Assembly: GCA_027487555.1 (NCBI GenBank)
Contig: JAIYDI010000040.1
Coordinates: forward strand, 54,268-118,267
Length of the DNA: 64,000 nucleotides
Source: Hyphomicrobiales bacterium
GTDB taxonomy: Bacteria > Pseudomonadota > Alphaproteobacteria > Rhizobiales > Devosiaceae
Direction: 5' to 3'
The translations under genes were made by a program, and so were the position numbers. Below the pieces are notes generated by a model, which had not been told where the DNA came from, made no database searches, and was given only the letters and a program-made list of their open reading frames with translations. Shown piece by piece: positions 25,812-35,557 of this stretch (position 1 is its first letter; every line of letters starts with the position of its first letter).

Positions 25812-27422
25812 ATGAATGCGTTGCTGAAATTTGTCGGCGCGCTGACACTGGCCGCGGGTCTATCCGCTGCGCCGGTCTTGGCCGAGACAAAGCTCACGGT
25901 GCCCGGCGGGTCCACCACCGGCACCTATATGGACTACATGAAGACCGTCTATGCGCGGGCCTCGGGTTCGGAGCTGCTGCAGCTTCCGCTCACCAGCTTC
26001 GACAACGAGTACCAGCTGACGCCGCTCGCGGCCGAAAGCTGGACCCAGTCGGCGGACGGTCTGACCTGGACGTTCAAACTCCGTGCGGGCCTCACCTGGT
26101 CCGACGGCCTGCCGCTGACGGCCGGGGACTATGTCTTCGCGCTGCAGCATGCAGCCTCGACCGGCTATGACTTCGCCTGGTACTGGGATTTTGCCGGCGG
26201 CATCAAGGGCTGGAAGGACGTCACCGAGAGCAAGGCTGACGCCTCGACCCTTGGCCTCAAGGCCGTGGACGACACGACCCTCGAGATCACCACCGCGACG
26301 CCGAAGCCGTATCTACCCAGCGTGGTGAGCCTGCTCTACCCCGTGCCGAAGCACCAGTTCGATAAGTTCGGCGATGACTGGTCGACCAATGTCGACAATG
26401 TCGTTTCCTCCGGTCCCTTCAAGCTGAAGAGCTGGGAGAAGTCGAACAACTCCGTCGTGCTGGTGAAGAACGACACGTATACAGGCCCGTGGCCGGCGGA
26501 AGTCGACGAACTGACCATCGACCCCTCGGTCGGCGCACCGGAAGTCGGCATGCCGGCATTCCTCGCCGGCGACCTCGCCTTTACCTATCTCAATGCCGGC
26601 CAGATCCCGGTGATGAAGCAGCGCGCCCCGGAGTCGATCCGGACCAACGCGGTGTTCGCCACCTCCTATATCTCGTTCGACCTCGACTCCGCGCCGTTCA
26701 ACAACGCGGACGTCCGCCGCGCCTTCTACTACGCCGTCAATCGCGACGAGCTGACCACGACGGTGCTGAAGGATATCGCCATCCCGGCCGGCTCGATCCT
26801 GCCGCCCAGCTATCCCGGATATAACCCCGAGATTGTGAAGCAGGCCGTGTTCGACCCTGCCAAGGCGAAGGAATTCCTCGCCAAGGCGGGTTTCCCGGAT
26901 GGCAACGGCTTCCCCAAGATCGAGATCTGGCTGCGCGAAGAAGGCGGCTATAACGGTGCGATCCTGCCCCCGATGGCGCAGTACCTGCAGAGCCAGTTCA
27001 AGCAGGTTCTCGGCGTCGACATGGGCATCAAGATCATGCCGGGCAAGGACTGGATGGAAGGTCTTCAGCAAAAGAAGAACAACATCTTCATCGCGCCCTA
27101 CGAATACGACTATCTCGATCCGTCGAATTTCTACGGCATCTTCTACAATGGCGGCCGCCACCGCTACTTCGTGAAGGAATATGACGATCTCGTTGCCAAG
27201 GCCGACTCGGCGACGGACTGGGATGAGCGCTACAAGCTCTATCAGGCCGCCGAGCAGGTGATGATCGACCAGGGCCTGATCGTGCCGCTCGTGCACCCGA
27301 TCATCATGGCCGTGGTCAGTGACAGCCTCACCGGCGCCGGTGTTACGCCGAACTCGCAGGGCTTCACGCCGCTCGATCGTATCGGCAACTTCCTCTACTC
27401 GCATATCTCGGAAAAGCAGTAA
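25812..27422 (+). CDS. peptide/opine ABC transporter substrate-binding protein (family 5)
   Basis: About 536 residues. A Sec signal peptide (VGALTLAAGLSAAPVLA) is followed by an SBP_bac_5 domain with the family landmarks LTPLAAESWTQSADGLTWTFKLRAGLTWSDG and VRRAFYYAVNRDEL. It binds peptides or related compounds in the periplasm. The ATG at 25812 has GGAGGGAG shortly upstream and begins the signal peptide; the open frame reaches further back without coding character. It is the first gene of the transporter operon that ends with an aminotransferase and a GntR regulator. Confidence 0.92.
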   Translation: MNALLKFVGALTLAAGLSAAPVLAETKLTVPGGSTTGTYMDYMKTVYARASGSELLQLPLTSFDNEYQLTPLAAESWTQSADGLTWTFKLRAGLTWSDGLPLTAGDYVFALQHAASTGYDFAWYWDFAGGIKGWKDVTESKADASTLGLKAVDDTTLEITTATPKPYLPSVVSLLYPVPKHQFDKFGDDWSTNVDNVVSSGPFKLKSWEKSNNSVVLVKNDTYTGPWPAEVDELTIDPSVGAPEVGMPAFLAGDLAFTYLNAGQIPVMKQRAPESIRTNAVFATSYISFDLDSAPFNNADVRRAFYYAVNRDELTTTVLKDIAIPAGSILPPSYPGYNPEIVKQAVFDPAKAKEFLAKAGFPDGNGFPKIEIWLREEGGYNGAILPPMAQYLQSQFKQVLGVDMGIKIMPGKDWMEGLQQKKNNIFIAPYEYDYLDPSNFYGIFYNGGRHRYFVKEYDDLVAKADSATDWDERYKLYQAAEQVMIDQGLIVPLVHPIIMAVVSDSLTGAGVTPNSQGFTPLDRIGNFLYSHISEKQ

Positions 27423-27434
27423 GCTTGACCTTGG

Positions 27435-27467
27435 GCGCTCCGGATACCTCCCGGGTCCGGAGCGCCA
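27435..27467 (+). terminator. hairpin after the binding-protein gene
   Basis: GGCGCTCCGGA (27435-27445) and TCCGGAGCGCC (27457-27467) form an 11-bp perfect stem, followed by a pyrimidine-rich ACCCTTCCTTTTCCC. It lies 12 bp after the stop. As at xylF, it probably raises the binding protein relative to the rest of the operon. Confidence 0.6.
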
Positions 27468-27502
27468 CCCTTCCTTTTCCCTGCATAGAACCCGGACCGG
27501 GC

Positions 27503-29272
27503 ATGGCACTCGTCGACATCGCCGACCTCAAGGTCAGCTTCGCCCAGCACGGGGGCACGATTTCCGCCGTCTCCGGCATCAGCTTCAGTCTCGAAGAGGG
27601 CGAAAGCCTCGGCATTGTCGGGGAGTCGGGCTCCGGGAAGTCCGTCACCTGCATGGCGCTGATGAAGCTGCTTGGCGCCAATGCCCGGGTCAACGCGGCC
27701 CGCATGACACTGGATGGCGTCGATATCCTCAAGGCGACCAAGCGCCAGATGCAGGATCTTCGCGGCCGCGTCGCAGCATTGGTGTTTCAGGATCCGATGT
27801 CGGCTTTCGACCCGGTCTTCACCATTGGTCACCAGATCGTCGAGACCATCCGGACGCATCGCCGTACGAGCAAGGCGGAGGCGCTGAAGGAAGCAGAGAA
27901 CTGGCTCCGGCGCGTCGAGATCAAGAATGCGTCCGACGTTCTCAATTACTACCCGCACCAGCTTTCCGGCGGCATGCTGCAGCGCGCGATGATCGCTATG
28001 GCGCTCTCCTGCCGGCCCAAACTGCTTATCGCGGATGAACCGACCACAGCCCTCGACGTCACCATTCAGGCCCAGATCCTGCAGCTCATCAAGGCGCTAC
28101 AGGCCGAACTCGGCATGGCGCTGATCATGATCACGCACGATCTGGGCGTCATCGCCGAAACCGTCGACCGCGTCATCGTCATGTATGGTGGCAAGGTGAA
28201 GGAGGCCGGGCCGGTAGAGGCGATCTTCGATAGCCCACAGAATGACTATACGCAGCAGTTGCTGGGCAGCCTGCGCGCTGGAGAGGCCGAGCGGCGCCCG
28301 GCGCAGGATCGGCCCGGCGAAACTCCCGCGCTTGAACTGCGAGGCCTCAGGAAGACTTATCTCGTCAGGCGCCGTGGCAGGTTCCGCTCGCGCGAGGTGG
28401 AAGTGCCGGCCGTGCGCGGGGTCGACCTCGTCGTACCGCGGAACCGCATCGTCGGGCTCGTAGGCGAATCCGGCTCTGGCAAGAGTACGACCGGCCTGAT
28501 GGCGATGCGATTGATCCCGCCGACGGCAGGGGAAATCCGCGTCGAGGGCAGCGATATCGCAAAGCTTGACCCGTTGGAGCTGCGGAGGTTCCGCAAGCGC
28601 ATGCAGGTCGTGTTTCAGGACAGCTATTCCGCGCTGAACCCGATGCTGACGCTCACCGAGATCATTACAGAGCCCCTGGTCATCCACGGCGTCGGCACGC
28701 AGAAGGAGCAACTGGCTGAAGCGCTTGGCTGGCTCGACCGGGTCGGGCTCGATCGCAGCTTCGCCAACCGCTACCCGCACGAGCTGTCGGGTGGCCAGCG
28801 CCAGCGCGTTGCCATTGCCAGATCGCTGATCCTCAAGCCCGCAGTACTCGTCGCCGACGAGCCGACCTCTGCGCTCGACGTCACCGTCAAGGCGCAGATC
28901 ATCAACCTCCTGAAGGATCTGCAACGGCAGATGGGGCTGAGTCTGCTGTTCATCAGCCATGATCTGAGCGTGGTTCGTGCCTTCACCGACAGTGTGGTGG
29001 TGATGTATCGCGGTCGGGTCGTCGAGAAGGCCCCGACTGCTGTGATCTTCTCCGATGCGCGTCACCCCTATACCCGCGCCCTGCTCGATGCCATTCCGGC
29101 CACCGACCCGCGCCGCCGTCGGGCACGCAGCTTTCTTTCGGCCGAGATGATCGAGAGCCAGCTGCCGCGCATCGCGCGCAGTGCGCTGTTGGAATCCGCA
29201 AGCGCGGGTGATGCGCCACAACTCGTCGCGATCGCGCCCGAGCATTTCGTCGAAGCCGTAGTCACCGGGTGA
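27503..29272 (+). CDS. peptide ABC transporter ATPase, DppD-DppF fusion
   Basis: About 589 residues with two complete ATPase domains in one chain. Domain 1 (1-270) has [21 protein letters not shown] and [12 protein letters not shown]. Domain 2 (about 280-560) has [23 protein letters not shown] and [12 protein letters not shown]. In E. coli these are separate DppD and DppF proteins; fused forms are common in alphaproteobacteria. It energises the DppB/DppC-like channel encoded downstream. The ATG at 27503 follows the intercistronic hairpin and has only a weak GGA upstream; the frame also opens at TTG 27425, but that stretch contains the hairpin. Confidence 0.92.
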   Translation: MALVDIADLKVSFAQHGGTISAVSGISFSLEEGESLGIVGESGSGKSVTCMALMKLLGANARVNAARMTLDGVDILKATKRQMQDLRGRVAALVFQDPMSAFDPVFTIGHQIVETIRTHRRTSKAEALKEAENWLRRVEIKNASDVLNYYPHQLSGGMLQRAMIAMALSCRPKLLIADEPTTALDVTIQAQILQLIKALQAELGMALIMITHDLGVIAETVDRVIVMYGGKVKEAGPVEAIFDSPQNDYTQQLLGSLRAGEAERRPAQDRPGETPALELRGLRKTYLVRRRGRFRSREVEVPAVRGVDLVVPRNRIVGLVGESGSGKSTTGLMAMRLIPPTAGEIRVEGSDIAKLDPLELRRFRKRMQVVFQDSYSALNPMLTLTEIITEPLVIHGVGTQKEQLAEALGWLDRVGLDRSFANRYPHELSGGQRQRVAIARSLILKPAVLVADEPTSALDVTVKAQIINLLKDLQRQMGLSLLFISHDLSVVRAFTDSVVVMYRGRVVEKAPTAVIFSDARHPYTRALLDAIPATDPRRRRARSFLSAEMIESQLPRIARSALLESASAGDAPQLVAIAPEHFVEAVVTG

Positions 29273-29285
29273 GGAGACAGCAGGA

Positions 29286-30212
29286 ATGATCTTCTACATC
29301 ATCAAGCGGCTGCTTTCGGTGCTCGTCACCTTCTTCATCGTTTCGCTTATCGTGTTCCTGATGATGCACTCGGTGCCGGGCGGTCCCTTCGACGGCAACG
29401 ACATGCCGGTCTCCGAAGCGGTTCGCGCCAAGCTGATGGCCTCGCTCGGGCTCGACCAGCCGCTCTGGGTTCAATATGTCAACTACATGAGGGGTGTGCT
29501 GACCCTCGATTTCGGGGTGCCGTTCCAGGCGCCTGGCGAGACGGTGCTGTCGCTGCTCGCCGATGCATGGCCACCGAGCCTGTTGCTGGGCGGCCTCGGC
29601 GTACTGATCGGGGCGCCGCTTGGCATCCTCCTGGGCATGGCGGCGGCGCTGAAGCGCAACAGCTGGATCGACTATGTCGCCTCGACACTGTCCACGCTGG
29701 GCCTGACCATTCCTGTGTTCGTCATATCCATGCTGCTGATCCTCGTTTTCGCCGTCTGGCTGAACTGGCTGCCGGCAAACGGCTGGGGCAAGCCGGAGCG
29801 TTGGGTGCTGCCGATCATTGCCTATGCGGCGATTCCCCTCGCGACCTACGCACGGTATACCCGCTCGGCAATGCTTGATGTGCTGCACCGCCCCTTTGTC
29901 ACAGCGCTCCGGGCCAAGGGGCTGAGCGAACGCCGTATCATCTTCCAGCACGTGCTACGCAACGCCGCGATCCCGATGGTCACGGTGTTTCTGCCGATGT
30001 TCATCGGCACTGCCACTGGTTCGATCTTCGTCGAGGCGATGTTCCGTGTGCCGGGGCTCGGATCCTACTTCGTGTCGTCGATCTCCAATCGCGACTACCC
30101 GCTCGAAATGGCATTGGTGCTGATGGTAACCATCGCCACTTGCATCGCCTATCTCATTTCCGACATCGCCTATGCCTGGCTCAATCCACGCATCCGGCTG
30201 GGAGACGACTGA
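29286..30212 (+). CDS. peptide ABC transporter permease, DppB-like
   Basis: A 308-residue BPD_transp_1 permease with an N-terminal helix typical of DppB/OppB (MIFYIIKRLLSVLVTFFIVSL), five further membrane segments and the EAA loop AKGLSERRIIFQHVLRNA. It forms one half of the inner-membrane channel. The ATG follows GGAGACAGCAGG, 13 bp after the ATPase gene, and its TGA overlaps the ATG of the next gene (TGATG), so translation is coupled. Confidence 0.92.
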   Translation: MIFYIIKRLLSVLVTFFIVSLIVFLMMHSVPGGPFDGNDMPVSEAVRAKLMASLGLDQPLWVQYVNYMRGVLTLDFGVPFQAPGETVLSLLADAWPPSLLLGGLGVLIGAPLGILLGMAAALKRNSWIDYVASTLSTLGLTIPVFVISMLLILVFAVWLNWLPANGWGKPERWVLPIIAYAAIPLATYARYTRSAMLDVLHRPFVTALRAKGLSERRIIFQHVLRNAAIPMVTVFLPMFIGTATGSIFVEAMFRVPGLGSYFVSSISNRDYPLEMALVLMVTIATCIAYLISDIAYAWLNPRIRLGDD

Positions 30213-31096
30213 TGGCTATCGATATCGCCACCACCAAAACGACCAAGCCGCGTGGACCGCTCTGGTTCGCCTGGCGGCGATTCGTTGCCAACAAGGCGGC
30301 CGTCGTCGGCGGCATCGTGCTGCTGATCCTCTGCCTCGCGGCAATCTTCGCGCCTCTGTTCACCAAAGGCGACCCGACCGCACAGGACTACCTGACCCAA
30401 TCGCTCGCTTTCCCTTCGGCTGAATTCCTCTTTGGCGTCGATGATCTGGGGCGCGATTTTTTCACCCGCATCGTCTTCGGGGCGCGCGTTTCGCTATCGA
30501 TCGGCTTCGCTGCCGCCACCTTCTCTGTGCTGATCGGTATCCCGCTCGGCGCCCTTGCCGGCTATTACGGCGGCAAGATCGACTGGTTGGTGATGCGGGT
30601 GATCGAGCTTTTTTCTGTCGTTCCGTCGCTACTCGCCGCCATGCTGCTCGGCGCTCTCACTGGCGGCGGCTATGGAACCATCATCATCGTGGCGGCGCTC
30701 TTTGGCTGGGTGAATGTGTGCCTGCTAGTGCGGGCGCAGGTTAAGTCGTTTCGCGAAAAGGAGTTCGTGCGGGCAGCACAGGCGCTCGGTGCCACACCCT
30801 GGTACATCATCCGGCGCCACCTGATCCCCAATTCAGTGTCCCCGATCATCGTCGGCTTTGTGCTCGCCATTCCGCTCGCCATGATGCTGGAGGCATCGCT
30901 CAGCTTTCTGGGCATCGGTGTACCGCCGCCGACCCCCAGTTGGGGCCAGATGATCAGTTCGGGCATCAACTTCGTATTCTTCTATTGGCACATGGCGCTG
31001 TTCCCCACTGCCGCGCTTGCCATAACGGTGCTCGCAACCACGCTGTTCGGCGATGGCCTGCGCGATGCGCTCGACCCCACGCTGAAAGGGCGCTGA
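30212..31096 (+). CDS. peptide ABC transporter permease, DppC-like
   Basis: A 294-residue permease with an OppC_N segment (WFAWRRFVANKAAVVGGIVL) and the landmark FLFGVDDLGRDFFTRIVFGAR, which is diagnostic for DppC/OppC. The EAA loop reads AQALGATPWYIIRRHLIPN. It pairs with the DppB-like permease. The start at 30212 overlaps the preceding stop codon; the longer open frame to 30140 only repeats sequence inside dppB. Confidence 0.92.
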   Translation: MAIDIATTKTTKPRGPLWFAWRRFVANKAAVVGGIVLLILCLAAIFAPLFTKGDPTAQDYLTQSLAFPSAEFLFGVDDLGRDFFTRIVFGARVSLSIGFAAATFSVLIGIPLGALAGYYGGKIDWLVMRVIELFSVVPSLLAAMLLGALTGGGYGTIIIVAALFGWVNVCLLVRAQVKSFREKEFVRAAQALGATPWYIIRRHLIPNSVSPIIVGFVLAIPLAMMLEASLSFLGIGVPPPTPSWGQMISSGINFVFFYWHMALFPTAALAITVLATTLFGDGLRDALDPTLKGR

Positions 31097-31097
31097 T

Positions 31098-32285
31098 TTG
31101 TCCGCCAACCTCGCTCGCCACTTCCTCCTGCGTGACGACGTCACCTTTCTGAACCACGGCTCGTTCGGTGCCTGTCCCCGGCCGGTCTTCGAGGCCTATC
31201 AGCGCTGGCAACTCGAGCTCGAAAGCGAGCCGGTCGACTTCCTAGGCCGCAACCTCACCGCCAACATGCGTATGCCGCGGGTGGCACTGTCGGCAGAACT
31301 GGGTGCCGGCCCCGAGGATGTTGTCGGCCTGGTGAATGCCACCGAGGGGCTCAACATCGTCATCCAGTCGCTGCAACTGGTCGAAGGGGACGAAATCCTC
31401 ACCTCCGACCACGAGTATGGCAGTCTTGAAAAGACTTGGGCCTATGTCTGTCGCCGCACCGGCGCGAAGATCGTGACGGTGAAGGTGCCGCTGCCTTTGA
31501 CCTCTGAAGCTGAGTTCACTGCGGCGTTTCTTGCCGGCATCACGCCGCGCACCCGCGTTCTTTTCCTCAGCCACATCACCTCACCCACGGCGCTGCGCTT
31601 GCCGATCGAGCCGATCATCAAGGAAGCCAAGGCCCGTGGCATCTGGACCGTGATCGATGGAGCGCATACGCCCGGGCATATCCCGCTCGATCTCAACGCC
31701 ATGGATGTGGATTTCTACTCGGGCAATTGCCACAAGTGGCTGATGAGTCCCAAGGGCTCGGCGTTCCTCTATGTCCGGCCAGAGTTGCAGAAGCTGATCA
31801 ACCCGCTGGTGATCAGCCATGGCTGGACAGCGCAGTCGAAAGAGGCCGATGCCAAGGGCGCTTTCGGCAATTCCCCATTCATCGATGAGATCGAGATGCA
31901 GGGCACGCGTGACCCGTCGGCATGGCTGACCGTGCCAGAGGCGCTGAAGTTTCGTCGCGAGCATGACTGGGTTTCGGTGGCAAAGGCATGTTCGGCCCTC
32001 GCACAGGAAACGGCCGGGCGTGTAAGCCGCATGACAGGACTTGCGCCGATCGCGAGCCCGGAGTTCTGCGCGCCGCAGATGGTCGCCATGCCGATCCCTC
32101 AATGCGATGCACCGGAACTGCACAAGACGCTGCGCGAAAAGCACCGGATCGAGATCCCGGTGTTCAAATGGCAGGACCGCTGCATCGCCCGTGTATCGGT
32201 CCAAGGATACAATTCCCGCCAGCACATGGATGTGCTGATCCACGCGCTCGCTGAAGAACTTAGTCTGAACGCCGCCGGGATCTAG
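31098..32285 (+). CDS. class-V aminotransferase family PLP enzyme (isopenicillin-N epimerase-like)
   Basis: This 395-residue fold-type I PLP enzyme begins FLLRDDVTFLNHGSFGACPRPVFEAYQRWQ (shown in parts: FLLRDDVTFLNHGSFGACPR), as do isopenicillin-N epimerase-like proteins. The PLP aspartate is in TVIDGAHTPGH and the Schiff-base lysine in GNCHKWLMSPKG. It probably starts at TTG 31098, one base after the dppC stop. Homologues act as epimerases, lyases or desulfurases on amino acids. Its position between a peptide importer and a GntR regulator suggests it processes the imported amino compound; the reaction is unknown. Confidence 0.8.
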   Translation: MSANLARHFLLRDDVTFLNHGSFGACPRPVFEAYQRWQLELESEPVDFLGRNLTANMRMPRVALSAELGAGPEDVVGLVNATEGLNIVIQSLQLVEGDEILTSDHEYGSLEKTWAYVCRRTGAKIVTVKVPLPLTSEAEFTAAFLAGITPRTRVLFLSHITSPTALRLPIEPIIKEAKARGIWTVIDGAHTPGHIPLDLNAMDVDFYSGNCHKWLMSPKGSAFLYVRPELQKLINPLVISHGWTAQSKEADAKGAFGNSPFIDEIEMQGTRDPSAWLTVPEALKFRREHDWVSVAKACSALAQETAGRVSRMTGLAPIASPEFCAPQMVAMPIPQCDAPELHKTLREKHRIEIPVFKWQDRCIARVSVQGYNSRQHMDVLIHALAEELSLNAAGI

Positions 32286-32368
32286 CTGGCACTTTTGGGT
32301 CATGACGGCTGACAAAAGCCGCGAACTGTGGTCATAAGGCCTACGGCCTTGGACCGTCGGAGGAGTCT

Positions 32369-33088
32369 ATGCTCGACCAGGAGGGAGCGCTGAGCTATCT
32401 CGCGCCGCTCGAGAGCCGTAGTCGCGGGGTCGCTGTACTCGATGCGCTCGCCGAAATGGTCGAACGCGCCGGGCTCAGGATCGGCGATCGCTTGCCGCCC
32501 GAAGTCTCGCTTGCCACAAGCCTCGGCGTTGGCCGATCGACCATACGTGAGGCGTTGAACCGTTGGGAAGGGCTCGGAATCATCCGCCGTCGTCGTGGCG
32601 ACGGCACCTATCTCGCCGCGCGCGTACAGGCGTCCCGCGGTGTTGTGCCGACGATGATCCGGCTCGAAGGCGAGGCTTTGCTTCGGCTTGTCGAAGTCCG
32701 GCGCGCCCTCGAGAACGACGTTGTACGCCGCGCTACACAGAATGCGACCTCAAGCCAGCGCGCTGACATATCCCGCCTCTGCACAGCGCTTCTGGTCGAA
32801 GTCGATGCCGGCCGCCCCTGGCGAAAGGCCGACCACGCCTTCCACGGCGCCATCTATGATGCGTCCGGCAACCCGATGTTCGGCCAGATCCTCGCCAATC
32901 TCGACCATGCACTCGAGCGCTCGGCGGAGTCACCGTTCGGCCGTGACGAGTTCGGGCTGGCATCCTTCCCTCCGCATAGAGACCTCGCGGATGCGATCTT
33001 TGCTGCGGACATCAGCGCAGCCTGTGGCGCGATAAACCGCATCCTGGACCTCGTTGAGGCCGAAATCCGGGCCATCATAACGACTTGA
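32369..33088 (+). CDS. GntR family regulator, FadR/FCD subfamily
   Basis: This 239-residue protein has an N-terminal winged helix (IGDRLPPEVSLATSLGVGRS followed by TIREALNRWEGLGIIRRRRG) and an all-helical FCD domain. The FCD metal-site histidines can be placed in DHAFHGAIYDASGN and in PPHRDLADAIF. FCD regulators usually respond to small carboxylates or amino acids. It is the last gene of the importer-aminotransferase cluster, 83 bp after the PLP gene, and probably controls it through the palindrome at 25648-25662. Confidence 0.85.
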   Translation: MLDQEGALSYLAPLESRSRGVAVLDALAEMVERAGLRIGDRLPPEVSLATSLGVGRSTIREALNRWEGLGIIRRRRGDGTYLAARVQASRGVVPTMIRLEGEALLRLVEVRRALENDVVRRATQNATSSQRADISRLCTALLVEVDAGRPWRKADHAFHGAIYDASGNPMFGQILANLDHALERSAESPFGRDEFGLASFPPHRDLADAIFAADISAACGAINRILDLVEAEIRAIITT

Positions 33089-33216
33089 GGCAAAATATAC
33101 CGCTGCGCGTTCCTTGAGGGCATCCAGAAGGAATGGAAACGGCCTTCTCGTTCGTGCAGAGCGGCAACACAGCGACTTGAGGCCAGTTCAACGGTTCGTC
33201 TGAGCCGCGAAATTGC

Positions 33217-33615
33217 CTAGGCCACGTCGGCGAATTGCTGGCGCGCCTCGCGAATGGCCGGGAAATTGTCGAACGACCACTGCACAAGGCTCCGTAGCGG
33301 CACCAACAGGCTATGGCCCAGGGGGCTCAGCCGATACTCGACGCTAGGCGGTGTCGTCGGGAACACCTCACGCTCCACGAGCCCATCGGCCTGAAGATCG
33401 CGCAGTGTCTGTGTCAGCATACGCTGGCTGATGTCACCGATCTCGCGGCGTAACTCTCCGAAGCGATAGGGCCGTTCGGCCAGCGCAGAGATGATCAGCA
33501 CGCTCCATTTGTTGGCGATCTGGTCAAGAACACCGCGCACCGGGCACTGGCTGACATCCGGGTAGGCCTGGCGGGCTTCGAGCATGTTCTCTTCGAAACT
33601 GAGCCCTGGCTGCAT
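33217..33615 (-). CDS. HxlR-type regulator, QorR-like redox sensor
   Basis: A 132-residue winged-helix protein of the HxlR/DUF24 family ([39 protein letters not shown]). It has a single cysteine, C24 in [10 protein letters not shown], at the position conserved in redox-sensing members such as QorR. These repressors leave DNA when the cysteine is oxidised by quinones or diamide. It is divergent from an NmrA-type quinone reductase gene, exactly the qorR/qorB arrangement, so it most likely represses that gene and itself. Confidence 0.85.
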   Translation of the reverse strand: MQPGLSFEENMLEARQAYPDVSQCPVRGVLDQIANKWSVLIISALAERPYRFGELRREIGDISQRMLTQTLRDLQADGLVEREVFPTTPPSVEYRLSPLGHSLLVPLRSLVQWSFDNFPAIREARQQFADVA

Positions 33616-33630
33616 GGTGGTTCTCCCGAG

Positions 33631-33680
33631 GTAACTATGGGTCCGAAAACTGCCGTCTTGCGTCTGCGATTGTAGTTACT
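33631..33680. promoter_or_regulatory. GTAAC/GTTAC inverted half-sites between the HxlR and NmrA genes
   Basis: GTAACTA at 33631-33637 and TAGTTAC at 33673-33679 are perfect inverted 7-mers in the 121-bp divergent intergenic region. One lies just upstream of each gene. They are good candidates for HxlR-binding half-sites. Confidence 0.4.
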
Positions 33681-33736
33681 AATCTATACGTACTCTCGAA
33701 AAGAGACAAGCCTTCAACTTGAATATGGAGTCCATG

Positions 33737-34609
33737 ATGTCCCTTCCCACCCTCTTCGTATCCGGCGCCGGCGGCAACCTCGGCGGGCTGGTGATAGAGG
33801 CGCTGAAAGCCAAGAGCTATGCCGGCAAGATCATTGCCGGCACGCGCGATCCAGCGAAGCTCAGTGGTCTCTCGGGCGTCGAGGTGCGCAAGGCGGATTT
33901 TGCCGACAAGGCCGGCCTTGTGGCTGCGCTGGAAGGCGTGGATCGGTTCCTGATCGTCTCGACCGACCAGATCGGCCAGCGCCTTGCCGGCCATGTTGCG
34001 GCGATCGAAGCAGCCAAGCAAGCCGGCGTGAAGGAGATCTTCTACACTTCCATGCCCAATCCGGAGGCGCCCTCGGAGATCACCTTTGCACCTGAGCACC
34101 TCGGTACGGAGGATGCCATCAAGGCGAGCGGCATCGCCTACACCATCCTGCGCATGAACTGGTACATGGAGAACATGCTGGGCTCGCTGCCTGGCAACCT
34201 GAAGTCAGGCCAATGGTTCACCTCCACACAGGGCGGCAAGAACAACTATGTGGCGCGTATCGACTGCGCTCGCGCAGCTGCCGGCGCCCTGCTCAAGGGC
34301 GCCGAAGGCAAGATCTATACCGTAACGGGCCCCGCAGCACTCAGCAATGGCGAGATCGCTGTGCTGGCTACGGAGGTTACCGGCAAGCCGCTGACCGTGA
34401 TTGAGATCACCGACGAGCAACTCGCTGGTGGGGCGAAGGCGGCCGGTGTGCCCGATTTCGTCATAGAGCATTTCATCATCCCCTTCGAGCAGTTCGCCCG
34501 CTCCGGGAAAGCGGCCGGCAATACCGATGCGGTCGAGACCCTCTGGGGCGAGAAGCCGCAGTCGCTCAAGGCATTCCTCACCGGCCACAGGGCCGCTTTG
34601 GTCGGTTGA
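33737..34609 (+). CDS. NmrA-family NAD(P)H:quinone oxidoreductase, QorB-like
   Basis: About 290 residues. An N-terminal Rossmann motif (VSGAGGNLGGLVIEAL) is of the atypical short-chain type found in QorB/YtfG and NmrA-like proteins; the block FYTSMPNPEAPSEITFAPEH and GIAYTILRMNWYMENM also fit QorB. It would reduce quinones and so relieve redox stress. The ATG at 33737 has GGAG 6 nt upstream; TTG 33719 and ATG 33734 are also in frame. Divergence from an HxlR regulator supports inducible control by electrophiles. Confidence 0.82.
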   Translation: MSLPTLFVSGAGGNLGGLVIEALKAKSYAGKIIAGTRDPAKLSGLSGVEVRKADFADKAGLVAALEGVDRFLIVSTDQIGQRLAGHVAAIEAAKQAGVKEIFYTSMPNPEAPSEITFAPEHLGTEDAIKASGIAYTILRMNWYMENMLGSLPGNLKSGQWFTSTQGGKNNYVARIDCARAAAGALLKGAEGKIYTVTGPAALSNGEIAVLATEVTGKPLTVIEITDEQLAGGAKAAGVPDFVIEHFIIPFEQFARSGKAAGNTDAVETLWGEKPQSLKAFLTGHRAALVG

Positions 34610-34648
34610 GGATAGGTCGCGCCCCTGGCCTCGGGAGCGTTGCACCGG

Positions 34649-34685
34649 AAGGCGGGTCCCCCTAGGGCCCGCCTTTTGTCTTTTT
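34649..34685 (+). terminator. intrinsic terminator after the NmrA-family gene
   Basis: AAGGCGGG (34649-34656) pairs with CCCGCCTT (34668-34675), and TTTTGTCTTTTT follows. It lies between two converging genes and is oriented for the plus-strand transcript. Confidence 0.8.
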
Positions 34686-34699
34686 GAGCGCCAGTCGGC

Positions 34700-35557
34700 T
34701 CACCCGAAGACGACGGTCTTTTTGCCGTTGAGCATCACGCGATTCTCGAGATGCAGCTTCACGGCGCGTGCCAAGACGCGGCTCTCCACGTCGCGGCCGG
34801 CGGCAACGAGGTCATCGGGGCTGAGGGCATGCGTCACCCGCGCTGTCTCCTGCTCGATGATCGGGCCTTCGTCGAGTTCTGGAGTGACGTAATGCGCGGT
34901 GGCGCCGATCAGCTTCACGCCGCGCTCATGGGCCTGGTGATAGGGTTTGGCCCCCTTGAAGCTTGGCAGGAACGAGTGGTGAATGTTGATGATCTGCCCG
35001 AACAGCCGCGTCGCGAAGCGATCGGACAGGATCTGCATGTATCGGGCGAGCACCACGAGATCGGCGCCGGTATTGTGGAAAAGCTCGATGACCTGATCTT
35101 CCTGCTCGAGCTTGTTGGACTTGTCCTTGGCGACCGGCAGCAGGTGATAGGCGATACCCTCGTATTCGGCCGTCGTGCGGCTATCCTCGTGATTCGAAAC
35201 GATCGCCACGACCTCTGCATCGAGCCAGCCGACGCGGATCTGGTAGAGCAGGTGCAGGAGCGCATGGTCGAACTTGGAGACCATGACGAGGATCTTCTTC
35301 TTGACCGACTGGTCGATGAGCGACGTGCGCATGCCAAAGCGCTCGATCGCCGGCTTGAGTGCCTTTTCCAGCCGCTCCCGCCCCACCCCTTCAGGCGCGG
35401 TGAACGCGATGCGCATGAAGAAGGTGCCGGTCTCACGATCCCAGAACTGGTTGGATTCGGCTATATTCGCGTCGAGTGCGGCAAGTTCGGTGGTGACCGC
35501 CGCGACGATACCCGGGCGGTCCGCACAGGAGAGGGTGAGCACGAAATTTGCTGGCAA
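34700..35557 (-). CDS. purU: formyltetrahydrofolate deformylase
   Basis: About 285 residues. An N-terminal ACT domain (FVLTLSCADRPGIVAAVTTEL) is followed by a formyltransferase fold. The catalytic region shows INIHHSFLPSFKGAKPYHQA and the active-site aspartate block AHYVTPELDEGPII. It hydrolyses 10-formyl-THF to formate and THF, balancing one-carbon pools. The start is set at TTG 35557, which has a perfect AGGAG 6 nt upstream and gives the standard PurU length; the upstream ATG at 35650 would add 31 atypical residues. Confidence 0.93.
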   Translation of the reverse strand: MPANFVLTLSCADRPGIVAAVTTELAALDANIAESNQFWDRETGTFFMRIAFTAPEGVGRERLEKALKPAIERFGMRTSLIDQSVKKKILVMVSKFDHALLHLLYQIRVGWLDAEVVAIVSNHEDSRTTAEYEGIAYHLLPVAKDKSNKLEQEDQVIELFHNTGADLVVLARYMQILSDRFATRLFGQIINIHHSFLPSFKGAKPYHQAHERGVKLIGATAHYVTPELDEGPIIEQETARVTHALSPDDLVAAGRDVESRVLARAVKLHLENRVMLNGKKTVVFG

